From the NCBI GenBank assembly GCA_903821255.1, contig CAIJKT010000516.1:1-12667 (forward strand): DNA of 12,667 nucleotides. Reading direction: 5' to 3'. Numbering within the stretch: position 1 is the first letter of the stretch; every line of letters begins with the position of its first letter. Positions 1 to 7,205 of this stretch are shown in pieces. The notes below the pieces were generated by a model, which was not told the DNA's origin, made no database searches, and was given only the letters and a program-made list of their open reading frames with translations. The position numbers were made by a program, and so were the translations under genes. The DNA is from an uncultured Lentisphaeria bacterium. Lineage in GTDB: Bacteria; Verrucomicrobiota; Lentisphaeria; Victivallales; Victivallaceae.

Positions 1-146
1 CCGACACCTCAATGCAGCTCCATGAAATTGCGGCGGAATGCGGGTTTGATAATTTGAACTATTTCTTTACCGCGTTCAGGAAGCACTACGCCACCACTCC
101 GCGAAAATACCGGCTGCGCACCCGTGCCGGCAACCGCATAGTATAG
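1..146 (+). CDS. AraC-family transcriptional regulator, C-terminal end (partial)
   Basis: The reading frame starting at base 3 gives 47 residues and ends at TAG 144-146. It carries the second helix-turn-helix of the AraC/XylS family: an IAAECGFDN segment, then YFFTAFRKHYATTPRKYR. These match the family pattern of I-A-x-x-x-G-F, then Y-F-x-x-x-F-(R/K)-K, then T-P-x-x-Y-R. This is the DNA-binding end of the protein; the ligand-binding part lies to the left, outside the window, so the inducer and targets cannot be told. The gene converges on the ATPase gene at 195-1421, with only 48 bases between the two stop codons. A short tail, RTRAGNRIV, follows the motif. The family call is secure; any specific function is unknown. 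Confidence 0.9.
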   Translation, partial: DTSMQLHEIAAECGFDNLNYFFTAFRKHYATTPRKYRLRTRAGNRIV

Positions 147-194
147 CGGTACAGACACTGCCCGGATTAATTAAGTAGCTGTAAAGAACAGCTC

Positions 195-1421
195 CTAAAG
201 TGCGGCGAACGGTATTTCGATCAATTTTCCGGTAATCAGCGCCGGACGTTCCGAATTGGAAACGACTACGCCGAAATCACATTTATACTCGGCGATAAAA
301 TCGGTGATGCCGCGTAAATCCCGTCCGGATGTCTTGTTGGAATACTTCACCTCAACCGGGAGCAGTCCGAATTCGCCCTCCAGAACCAGGTCTACTTCAG
401 CGCCTGCGGCGGTCCGGTAATAATAATAGTCGAATGCACTGCCGGCAATGCAGAATCCTCTGATGATGTTTTCCATCACCATCGCTTCCCAGGAATGTCC
501 CATCGCCGGGTGAGTCAGCAGGTCATCAATGCCGGCAAGATGCAGCAAAAAATGGAGGAGTCCGGAATCGCGCAGAAAACCCTTGGGATGTTTGACAATC
601 CGCTTGGATGCGTTTTTTTCGTATGGAGGAATGTGCCGCCATACGAATGATCCGTCGGCGATCTGGAAATAATCCCGGACCGTGGGCTGGGACACTCCCA
701 GCGCACGCGCAATATCAGAATAATTAATGACTTGCCCGGACAGATTGGCCAGCATCTGCACGAAAAGCTGATATTTACTGGAATTCAGTCCCGGAAACAG
801 CCTCAGGATATCCCGGTTTATGTAGGTTTGTAAATAATTCTGCATCCATATCCTGGAGAACCTCGGATTATTTTTAAGCCAAACCTCAGGATAGCCGCCG
901 CGATGCCAGTACTCATGCAGTTGCCGGACATCAAGCCGGGCCGCCAGCGCATCAACAATTTCACATGGCTTTCCGGTTTGTCCGGCCAGGCGGTAGAAAT
1001 CAGATTCTTCGACTTCAAAAGCTTCGGCAAGCGTAAACGGCGAAAGGTCAATGACGGCAATTCTGCCGGCCAGACTTTCCGAGATAGATTTTAACAATGC
1101 CGGTGAACTGGAGCCGGTCAGGACGAAACGTCCGTTCCGGCTACGGTCGCTGTCTATCGCCACTCGCAACGCCGGAAAAAGTTCCGGCAGAAGCTGGCTT
1201 TCATCAATCGCCGCATGGCCCGGATTCAGCCGGAAGAATAGATCAGGATCACGCGAAATCCGGTTGAAATCGTCCATTTTTTCCATGTCGTAACGTTTCC
1301 ACGGTTCCGGCAGCTCCTGCAACAGACTGGTTTTGCCGGATTGTCTGGCGCCGAGAATGGCAACGCAGGGAAACAATCCAAGATATTCAAAAAGCAACTT
1401 GGTATAATGCCGCTTAATCAT
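195..1421 (-). CDS. ATP-binding protein, AAA ATPase with DUF4143-type C-terminal domain
   Basis: The protein has 408 residues, a usual length for this widespread family. The N-terminal P-loop domain shows Walker A GARQSGKT (residues 24-31), a Walker B-like stretch AAIDE (70-74) and a sensor-like LTGSSS (101-106). A winged-helix-like segment follows around 233-252 (SDIARALGVSQPTVRDYF). The C-terminal part has a PD-(D/E)xK-like layout: AEVDLVLEGE near 341-350 and then VEVK (356-359), as in DUF4143 proteins. The biological role of the family is poorly known; links to stress or toxin-antitoxin-like functions have been suggested, and no partner gene is visible here. The start fits the MIKR opening common in the family. 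A weak AAGG lies about 12 bases upstream, and a perfect sigma70 promoter lies just before it, so the gene is probably transcribed alone. Confidence 0.9.
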   Translation of the reverse strand: MIKRHYTKLLFEYLGLFPCVAILGARQSGKTSLLQELPEPWKRYDMEKMDDFNRISRDPDLFFRLNPGHAAIDESQLLPELFPALRVAIDSDRSRNGRFVLTGSSSPALLKSISESLAGRIAVIDLSPFTLAEAFEVEESDFYRLAGQTGKPCEIVDALAARLDVRQLHEYWHRGGYPEVWLKNNPRFSRIWMQNYLQTYINRDILRLFPGLNSSKYQLFVQMLANLSGQVINYSDIARALGVSQPTVRDYFQIADGSFVWRHIPPYEKNASKRIVKHPKGFLRDSGLLHFLLHLAGIDDLLTHPAMGHSWEAMVMENIIRGFCIAGSAFDYYYYRTAAGAEVDLVLEGEFGLLPVEVKYSNKTSGRDLRGITDFIAEYKCDFGVVVSNSERPALITGKLIEIPFAAL

Positions 1422-1456
1422 GCAAATTAAAACCCTTACTTTGAAATTGCAAGGTA

Positions 1457-1485
1457 ATTATACTATACGATTTTCCACTTGTCAA
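1457..1485 (-). promoter_or_regulatory. Consensus sigma70 promoter of the DUF4143 ATPase gene
   Basis: Read on the minus strand, TTGACA (1480-1485) and TATAAT (1457-1462) are separated by exactly 17 bases (1463-1479). Both boxes match the consensus at every position. Transcription would begin near 1450 and give a leader of about 29 bases before the ATG at 1421. No operator-like palindrome is evident over it. Confidence 0.85.
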
Positions 1486-1578
1486 GCGCCAAATCTGGAA
1501 TTCAGCCAGAAAATCATGCCGTAAACCGGACAGCCGCCAGTTCTCATAATTCACGCTGCCAGTGGTTGCACAATAACG

Positions 1579-2991
1579 CTATTCCACATCAAGACAAACT
1601 GTTTTCAGTTCGGGCTCCTGACATGGTTTGATGTTGCCGACACCCTTGTCGTACAGCAGTTTCCGGGTCATTCTGCTTACGAGCCAAAGCCCGACCGCCC
1701 CGGCAATCACATCGGCGGCCAGACGCGCCACGAACAGACCGGTCAGCGAATGGCAATACAGCGCTAAAAGCGAAAACGGAACCAGCAGGCCGACAATGCG
1801 CAGCGTGTTAAGCCAGGCCGCCACCGCCGGACGGTTGCAGCCGGTGTAGAAAAAGCCGCAGTAACGGTGAATCTCCATCATGCCGAATCCCCATGAAACA
1901 ATCAGCAGATACTGCGTCATGATCGAGATAACGCGCGGATCACTGGAAAAGAGCGGCGGCAGATACCTGGCCCCGATCAGATACACGACTGCCATAAACA
2001 ATCCGAAGAACCCGGCAAACCGCATTGAAAAGCGCCGGCATTCGTTGATCCGCCCGTACATGCGGGCCCCGAAATTCTGCGCAACCATCGGCATCAGCGA
2101 CACACCGAGCGCCATCGGCACGATGAACGCCAGCACTTCCATGCGCCCGGCGGCCGCGCAGGCGGCGACTGCGTCATCGCCAAATTCCGAGACAATGCGG
2201 GTAATGATGCCGTTGCCGACCGGCATCAGCAGAATGCCGATAATGGACGGGAACGCCACCCGCAGCACCACCATCCACGAATTTTTCAGCAGCCGCCACT
2301 TGAAAATTTTCCAGTTCAGCAGGCAATGCCGGTAATGCAGCAGCAGAAACAGCACGATGCTGACGACCGCCTGCGAGAAAATTGTCGCCGCCGCCGCGCC
2401 TTTGATGCCCATGGCCGGAAAACCAAGCAGACCGAAAATGCAGACCGGGTCCAGCGCCGCATTCAGCACCATGCCGCCCAGCATCATGAAACTGGCGGTT
2501 TTGGTGCTGCCGGTGGCAATCATGAAGTCATTGCAGGTCATGGACACCGCGCCGGTAATGCTGCCCAGATACCAGATTGACATGTAGTCATGAACCATCG
2601 GCATTACTTCACGGCCGGCCCCGAAATGCCGGAAAGTCCAGTCAATCGAAAAATATCCGATCAGGCCGATAACCGCGGAGAGAGCAATAATCAGCAGCAG
2701 CCCGGCGCTGGCGAGCTTGGCGGCTTTGACATAGTTTCTCCGGCCCAGCGCATGCGCCAGGGGGGTCATCGCGCCGATGCCGAGGCCGCGGTAAATGCAC
2801 CCGATCAGCATGATCATCGGAAAGGTGAATCCCATCGCCGCCAGCGGCAGCGTTCCCAGTCTGGCGACAAAGAACGTATTGGCGATATTATATCCGGAAA
2901 TGGCCAGGGTCGCCGGGATCATGGCCGCCCCGGTTTTCAGCATCGTCCCGCCGATGGACCCGGCAGTGTAGCTTCCTCTTGCATTATTCAT
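1579..2991 (-). CDS. MATE family efflux transporter
   Basis: The protein has 470 residues and about twelve hydrophobic segments, the usual size and shape for a MATE (multidrug and toxic compound extrusion) antiporter of the inner membrane. These proteins export cationic drugs or metabolites in exchange for Na+ or H+. The N-terminus after a short polar leader reads MLKTGAAMIPATLAISGYNIANTFFVARLG, written here as two overlapping parts: MLKTGAAMIPATLAIS and GYNIANTFFVARLGTLPLAA. Its sequence resembles the NorM/DinF-like TM1 region with the conserved P-x-x-x-x-x-x-x-x-N-x-x-D/N-x-x-(F/V)-(V/I). Two half-repeats are visible, the second opening near residue 230 (SWMVVLRVAFPSIIGILLMP). Upstream on the minus strand there is AGGAG 15 bases from the ATG and a closer ATAGG at 9 bases. 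The substrate cannot be deduced. No clear promoter box was found, but two adjacent palindromes lie at 3080-3110. Confidence 0.93.
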   Translation of the reverse strand: MNNARGSYTAGSIGGTMLKTGAAMIPATLAISGYNIANTFFVARLGTLPLAAMGFTFPMIMLIGCIYRGLGIGAMTPLAHALGRRNYVKAAKLASAGLLLIIALSAVIGLIGYFSIDWTFRHFGAGREVMPMVHDYMSIWYLGSITGAVSMTCNDFMIATGSTKTASFMMLGGMVLNAALDPVCIFGLLGFPAMGIKGAAAATIFSQAVVSIVLFLLLHYRHCLLNWKIFKWRLLKNSWMVVLRVAFPSIIGILLMPVGNGIITRIVSEFGDDAVAACAAAGRMEVLAFIVPMALGVSLMPMVAQNFGARMYGRINECRRFSMRFAGFFGLFMAVVYLIGARYLPPLFSSDPRVISIMTQYLLIVSWGFGMMEIHRYCGFFYTGCNRPAVAAWLNTLRIVGLLVPFSLLALYCHSLTGLFVARLAADVIAGAVGLWLVSRMTRKLLYDKGVGNIKPCQEPELKTVCLDVE

Positions 2992-3079
2992 GAAATTAAA
3001 CCTATTCTCCTGAATAAATAACCGTATTCGTTTTTCCCATAATTTCCACCCCGGTATCTGTATTATTTCCGGTAATCGT

Positions 3080-3110
3080 CCGCATTGCGGATATTCCGAA
3101 TACGGAATAT
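3080..3110. repeat. Two abutting palindromes upstream of the MATE gene
   Basis: CCGCATTGCGG (3080-3090; 5-bp arms around one T) is followed directly by ATATTCCGAATACGGAATAT (3091-3110; perfect 8-bp arms around AATA). The word CGAATACGG inside the second palindrome (3097-3105) recurs inverted at 3022-3030, nearer the MATE start. No U-tract follows on either strand, so a terminator is unlikely. A regulator-binding site controlling the exporter gene is possible, but this is inference from position and symmetry only. Confidence 0.45.
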
Positions 3111-3177
3111 AATTGTTAAGTCTGCGCTTTACAATCCGGTCTTTCGATCTTGAACATCACACAGCCGGGAGAACCAG

Positions 3178-3498
3178 CTACTGTTTTAGCATCCATGTAT
3201 CGTCAACGGTATCCTGTGGATTTTTGCCAAATAAAACGGGATATGGTGTAACCGGCTGTTTTTCATTTAAATTTGTAATGTTGAGTCCTGATTTGCGTTT
3301 AATCCGCCGTAATAAGTCAATGGCCTCTTTATCATAGGGATCTTTTGCAAGGATCTCTTCACAAATGTCCCGAGCAGTAGAATACGAGCCTTTCTGGTAC
3401 GAGGCTTCAGCTTCAGCAATCCGGCTGCTTTCAAGCGAATTACAGGCTGACAGCAGCAATAGTATTGGAATTGTAAATATTACTTTTTTTTTCATCAT
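3178..3498 (-). CDS. Small lipoprotein with one TPR-like unit
   Basis: The protein has 106 residues. A lysine-rich start (MMKKK), a hydrophobic stretch and the lipobox LSAC give a type II signal peptide with the lipid-bearing cysteine at residue 19. The mature part opens with one helix-turn-helix resembling a tetratricopeptide unit (about residues 28-68): an A-E-A-S-Y-x-K-G-S-Y-x-x-A pattern and then a DPYDKEA turn. A basic and then uncharged C-terminal tail follows and ends in MLKQ. TPR lipoproteins usually serve as protein-contact scaffolds at the inner or outer membrane. A GAAGGAAAG stretch about 15 bases upstream may be the ribosome site; the second ATG at 3495 is an equal candidate. The gene follows the Sel1 genes on the same strand after about 98 bases, so both may belong to one envelope module (inference). 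I do not recognise the specific family. Confidence 0.75.
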   Translation of the reverse strand: MMKKKVIFTIPILLLLSACNSLESSRIAEAEASYQKGSYSTARDICEEILAKDPYDKEAIDLLRRIKRKSGLNITNLNEKQPVTPYPVLFGKNPQDTVDDTWMLKQ

Positions 3499-3542
3499 TT
3501 ATTTTAAAATCTTTCCTTCGCTGCATTTTAATCTGACTAAGA

Positions 3543-3568
3543 TTATGGTTAAAGAAGATTAACCATAA
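3543..3568. repeat. Inverted repeat between the Sel1 gene and the lipoprotein gene
   Basis: Arms TTATGGTTAA (3543-3552) and TTAACCATAA (3559-3568) are perfect over 10 bp with a 6-base loop. In the minus-strand transcript this hairpin would sit just after the Sel1 stop codon. It is AT-rich and not followed by a U run, so it may be a weak terminator, an mRNA-end stabiliser or an operator for the lipoprotein gene; the sequence does not decide. Confidence 0.5.
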
Positions 3569-3596
3569 AGCTGTACCTGCTTAAAATTTCAAGTTT

Positions 3597-5006
3597 TTAC
3601 TGGTACATTAGCCTCTGCTCAGTTTTGGCTTGCTGAAACCATTTTTCAGCTTCCGCTTGATCTCTCGTCACGCCCCAACCGTTTAAGTAACAACTGCCAA
3701 GCTCATGCTGAGCTTTCTTATTATCCATTTCTGCTGCTTTGCGAAACCATTTCACTGCTTCAACTTGATCTTTTGCCACACCAGCGCCATTTAAATAACA
3801 CCATCCGAGATTATACTGTGCTTCCACATTACCCTGTTCAGCAACTTTACGAAGTTTTTTTGCTGCTTTACAAAACCATTTTTCAGCTTCGGCCTGATTT
3901 TTGTCCACACCAATACCATTATAATAACAAAACCCAAGATTATACTGTGCCATTGCATTGCTCCATCCTTCGGCCCTGCCCTGCTCCGCAGCCTCACGAA
4001 ACCATTTTACCGCTTCGAATTGATCTTTCGTTATGCCAACACCGTTAAAACAGCAAACGGCTAGTTCATACTGTGCGGTTACATCTCCCTGTTCAGCGGC
4101 TTTGCGATACCATTTTAACGCTTCGGCTTGATCTTTCTCAACGCCCCAGCCATTATAGTAATAACTACCAAGCGTATATTGTGCAGTTGCATACCCTTGT
4201 TCAGCGGCTTTGCGATACCATTTTAGCGCTTCAGCATATTTCACAGCCCCGTCTCCACAGTAACGATACGCAATCATACACTGTGCTTTCGCATTCCCTT
4301 GTTCAGCAGCTTTGCGATACCATTTGGCAGCTTCAGCGTCATTTATCTCTGCATAATGATTACCGAGCCAGAGCTGTGCATCCGCATGCCCCTGTTCAGC
4401 AGCTTTACAAAACCATTTTACCGCTTCAGAATCATCTTCACTCAACTCCACGCCCCTTCCGTATGCATAACAGCTACCCAGCTCAAACTGTGCATCCCTA
4501 TTCCCTTGTTCAGCGGCTTTACGATACCATTTTACTGCTTCTGCAAGGTCCTTTTTCCTCACGCCGCCACTAATTCTTGTATAATAACGTCCTAACTCAA
4601 GCTGAGCCTTCGCATCTCCGAGTTCCGCGGCTTCGCGGCATTGAACGTATGTATTTAATCTTTCAAATTCCTTTTTGGCTGTTGCATGTCCCTGTTCCGC
4701 GGCTTTGCGATACCATTTCACTGCATCCACAAGGTTTTTCTTCACGCCGCAATAACCGTTATAATAACAATTCCCGAGATGATACTGCGCTTCCGTATAT
4801 CCTTGTTCCGCGGCTTTGTGAAACCATTTTATTGCTTCCTCATGATTTTCTTTCACTCCCTTACCGTCTGCATAACAATATCCCAGCATATACTGCGCTT
4901 GTGCATCGCCACGTTCTGCGGCTTGACGGTATTGAACGTATGAATTTAATATTTCAAGCTTTTTTGGGCTTTCGCATCTCCCTGCGCTGCTGCTTTGCGA
5001 TACCAT
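3597..5006 (-). CDS. Sel1-repeat protein, C-terminal half (probably frameshifted off the upstream ORF)
   Basis: This ORF gives 469 residues holding about eleven Sel1-like repeats (36-residue helical pairs). The pattern is G-x-x-x-A-Q-x-x-L-G-x-C-Y-x-x-G-x-G-V, then E-A-x-K-W-(Y/F)-x-K-A-A-E-Q; the first repeat begins near residue 33 and the last ends at the C-terminus (KWFQQAKTEQRLMYQ). Sel1 repeats build protein-binding superhelices. The nominal ATG at 5006 is formed by chance inside the AAATGG of a KWY motif in the other frame. It has no ribosome site, and the first 15 or so residues (MVSQSSSAGRCESPK) are not repeat-like. From residue 16 on, KLEILNSYVQYRQAAERGD matches the internal linkers of both ORFs, for example LNTYVQCREAAELGD. 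This indicates that translation should enter from the ORF at 4946-6964 and that this is its 3' part. It has no signal peptide of its own. Confidence 0.8.
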   Translation of the reverse strand: MVSQSSSAGRCESPKKLEILNSYVQYRQAAERGDAQAQYMLGYCYADGKGVKENHEEAIKWFHKAAEQGYTEAQYHLGNCYYNGYCGVKKNLVDAVKWYRKAAEQGHATAKKEFERLNTYVQCREAAELGDAKAQLELGRYYTRISGGVRKKDLAEAVKWYRKAAEQGNRDAQFELGSCYAYGRGVELSEDDSEAVKWFCKAAEQGHADAQLWLGNHYAEINDAEAAKWYRKAAEQGNAKAQCMIAYRYCGDGAVKYAEALKWYRKAAEQGYATAQYTLGSYYYNGWGVEKDQAEALKWYRKAAEQGDVTAQYELAVCCFNGVGITKDQFEAVKWFREAAEQGRAEGWSNAMAQYNLGFCYYNGIGVDKNQAEAEKWFCKAAKKLRKVAEQGNVEAQYNLGWCYLNGAGVAKDQVEAVKWFRKAAEMDNKKAQHELGSCYLNGWGVTRDQAEAEKWFQQAKTEQRLMYQ

Positions 5007-6964
5007 TTGGCCGCTTCAGCACAATCTTGCGTCACGCCATGGCCTCGTTCATAATATATCCCGAGAACGTACTGTGCCGATGCATTGCCCTGTTCCGCAG
5101 CTTTACAAAACCATTTTGCGGCTTCGACATCATTGGGTTCCACGCCCAGACCGCATGCATAACAACCGCCAAGACTAATCTGAGCATCCGCATCGCCCTG
5201 CTCCGCGGCTTTGCGATACCATTTTACCGCATCGGCGAGACTTCCCTCTGCTCCATGACCTGTATAATAACAATCCCCGAGCATGCGCTGTGCTTCCGCG
5301 TTCCCCTGTTCTGCTGCTTTGCTGTACTGCTCGGCAGCTTTGCAATACCATTGCTCCGCTTCAAATTGATCTTTTTCCACTCCTTTGCCGTATTCATAAC
5401 AATCACCCAGTTTATACTGCGCTGTCGCATCCCCGAATTCCGCGGCTTTGCGGCATTGAGCATATGTATCTAACTCATCAAGTTCAGTGCTGGCAATCGT
5501 ATACTCATGTTTCGCCGCTGCGTCAGCGCCGGTCCCTGCTGCAATCATAATCCATTCATCCGATGCCGCTGATGCCGCGCTGAATTCTTGAGAGTGCTCT
5601 CTTAAAACTCGAAGCTCCGAACGAGCATATATATCCCCTTGTTCCGCAGCTTTACTAAGCCATTCTTCTGCTTTGGCTTGATCTTTCTCCACCCCATTAC
5701 AATAATAATAGCAAATCCCCAGCCTGTACTGAGCTTTCCTATAGCCTTGTTCCGCAGCTTTGTGATACCATTTTATCGCTTCGGCAAAATCCTTTGTCAC
5801 TCCCTTGCCGGAATAATAACAATTTCCGGCATTATATTGCGTTTCCGCATCGCCCTGTTCAGCAGCTTTGCGCCACCATTTTACAGCTTCGGTCTTATCC
5901 TGCGCCACACCATAACCAATGTAATAACTCCGGGCAAGCAGACACTGAGCTTTCGCATCCCCTTGTTCCGCAGCTTTACGGTACTGTTCAGTAGTTTTGC
6001 GATACCATTTTTCCGCTTCAACTTGATTCTTTTCCACGCCATTGCCGTCTGCATAGCAACGTCCCAACGCAGACAAAGCTTTCACATCTCCATGTTCCGC
6101 AGCTTTGCGAAATTGTTCCACTGCTTTACGATACCATTTTTCCGCTTCAATTTGATCTTTATCCGTGCCATAACCGTATTTAGAGCAATTGCCCATCTCA
6201 AATTGAGCTTTCGCATCTCCCTGTTCCGCTGCTTTACGATATTGTGCGCATACATCCAGCTCTTTAATTACATCTCCGGCTCCTGCACAGACTCCTGCAT
6301 ATCCCTGTTCCACGGCTTTACGCCACCATTTTTCCGCCTCCGCCCAGTTTTTCACCACACCATTGCCATATGCATAACAATTACCCAATTTGTACGATGC
6401 CTCCGCAGACCCCAGTTCCGCCGCTTTATGATACCATTTTGCAGCTTCGGTCATGTCCATGTGTTCTAAATATTCATATTGCAGCGCAATCATAAGTTGA
6501 GCGTTCACACTGCCTCGAACCGCAGCTTTGCGCCACCACCTTACCGCCTCCGCTCTGTCTTTCACCACGCCATTACCATATGCATAACAATTACCCAGAT
6601 TGTACTCAGCTTCCACAAAACCCTGTTCCGCTGCCTTGCGATACCACTTCACCGCTTCGGCCTGGTCTTTTGTCACACCCTTGCCATCCGCATAGGCGAC
6701 GCCAAGAAAAAACTGTGCCTGGGCATTCCCCTGCTCCGCAGCTTTTTGATACCATTTTGTCGCTTCGCCTCTGTCGGAGTCCACGCCTTCGCCATCATCA
6801 TAACAACGTCCAAGCTCAAATTGAGCCCTTGCATCGCCCTGCTCCGCTGCTTTGCGGTACTGTTCAAACGCCCGGACCGGATCATCCCCGGCAGATAACG
6901 CCGGGGATAATTGCATGGCGGCAAACAGTATTACTGCCACTAATATGGTATTTCTAAATTTCAT
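4946..6964 (-). CDS. Exported Sel1-repeat protein, N-terminal part
   Basis: With the start at 6964 the product has 672 residues. That ATG is preferred over those at 6988 and 6982 because GGAG runs lie just upstream (GGAGAGAGGAG) and because it opens a classical Sec signal peptide: MKFRN, a hydrophobic core, then ALSA before GDD, with cleavage expected after residue 25. About fourteen Sel1 repeats follow from residue 43, many with a cysteine in the G-x-C-Y position, as in LGNCYAYGNGV. Breaks in the pattern occur at the linker VCAGAGDVIKELDVCAQ and at a longer Ala/Ser-rich linker near residues 456-503. The protein is predicted to act outside the cytoplasm as a protein-contact scaffold; known bacterial relatives include LpnE, EnhC and HcpA, but no partner can be named here. 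The last repeat is cut off after GDAKAQK by the stop at 4946-4948; one extra base would let it run on into the ORF at 3597. Confidence 0.88.
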   Translation of the reverse strand: MKFRNTILVAVILFAAMQLSPALSAGDDPVRAFEQYRKAAEQGDARAQFELGRCYDDGEGVDSDRGEATKWYQKAAEQGNAQAQFFLGVAYADGKGVTKDQAEAVKWYRKAAEQGFVEAEYNLGNCYAYGNGVVKDRAEAVRWWRKAAVRGSVNAQLMIALQYEYLEHMDMTEAAKWYHKAAELGSAEASYKLGNCYAYGNGVVKNWAEAEKWWRKAVEQGYAGVCAGAGDVIKELDVCAQYRKAAEQGDAKAQFEMGNCSKYGYGTDKDQIEAEKWYRKAVEQFRKAAEHGDVKALSALGRCYADGNGVEKNQVEAEKWYRKTTEQYRKAAEQGDAKAQCLLARSYYIGYGVAQDKTEAVKWWRKAAEQGDAETQYNAGNCYYSGKGVTKDFAEAIKWYHKAAEQGYRKAQYRLGICYYYCNGVEKDQAKAEEWLSKAAEQGDIYARSELRVLREHSQEFSAASAASDEWIMIAAGTGADAAAKHEYTIASTELDELDTYAQCRKAAEFGDATAQYKLGDCYEYGKGVEKDQFEAEQWYCKAAEQYSKAAEQGNAEAQRMLGDCYYTGHGAEGSLADAVKWYRKAAEQGDADAQISLGGCYACGLGVEPNDVEAAKWFCKAAEQGNASAQYVLGIYYERGHGVTQDCAEAAKWYRKAAAQGDAKAQKSLKY

Positions 6965-6995
6965 TATCTCCTCTCTCCACATTATCACTTATATA

Positions 6996-7025
6996 AATAT
7001 AAACGGGCTTAATTTAACCTGTAAA
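6996..7025 (-). promoter_or_regulatory. Probable sigma70 promoter of the Sel1 gene
   Basis: On the minus strand TTTACA (7020-7025, five of six consensus bases) and TATATT (6996-7001, five of six) are separated by 18 bases. Initiation near 6989 would leave a leader of about 25 bases to the ATG at 6964. The surrounding DNA is AT-rich, so chance similarity cannot be excluded. Confidence 0.5.
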
Positions 7026-7205
7026 AGTAATGATTTCACGGCGCGATATATTGTTTTTAAAGTCTTTGCGCGAATTTCGGTTGACAAAATCTCTATATTA
7101 TAGAAACATGTCGCACATTTTTTTGGTAACTCCATCCAGTAAAATTGATAAAGGTTTAACTTAACTTTGGCATTTGGTATTAGGGAATGTGAATGATGAG
7201 ACGGA

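Noticed and set aside
177..193. Small hairpin AGCTGT-AAAGA-ACAGCT between the convergent AraC and ATPase genes
   Set aside because: The stem is only 6 bp with no U-tract; too weak to call a terminator.
4950..4972. Canonical -1 ribosomal slippery heptamer at the Sel1 break
   Set aside because: The A6 run lies in the wrong register: A AAA AAG does not fall on the zero-frame codons CAA AAA AGC, so a programmed dnaX-type shift is not supported, though transcriptional slippage stays possible.
4577..6469. Long plus-strand frames with repeated FRSF and FSSF-type peptides opposite the Sel1 genes
   Set aside because: These are mirror images of the 36-codon Sel1 repeats on the other strand; the composition is an artefact and no start site supports them.
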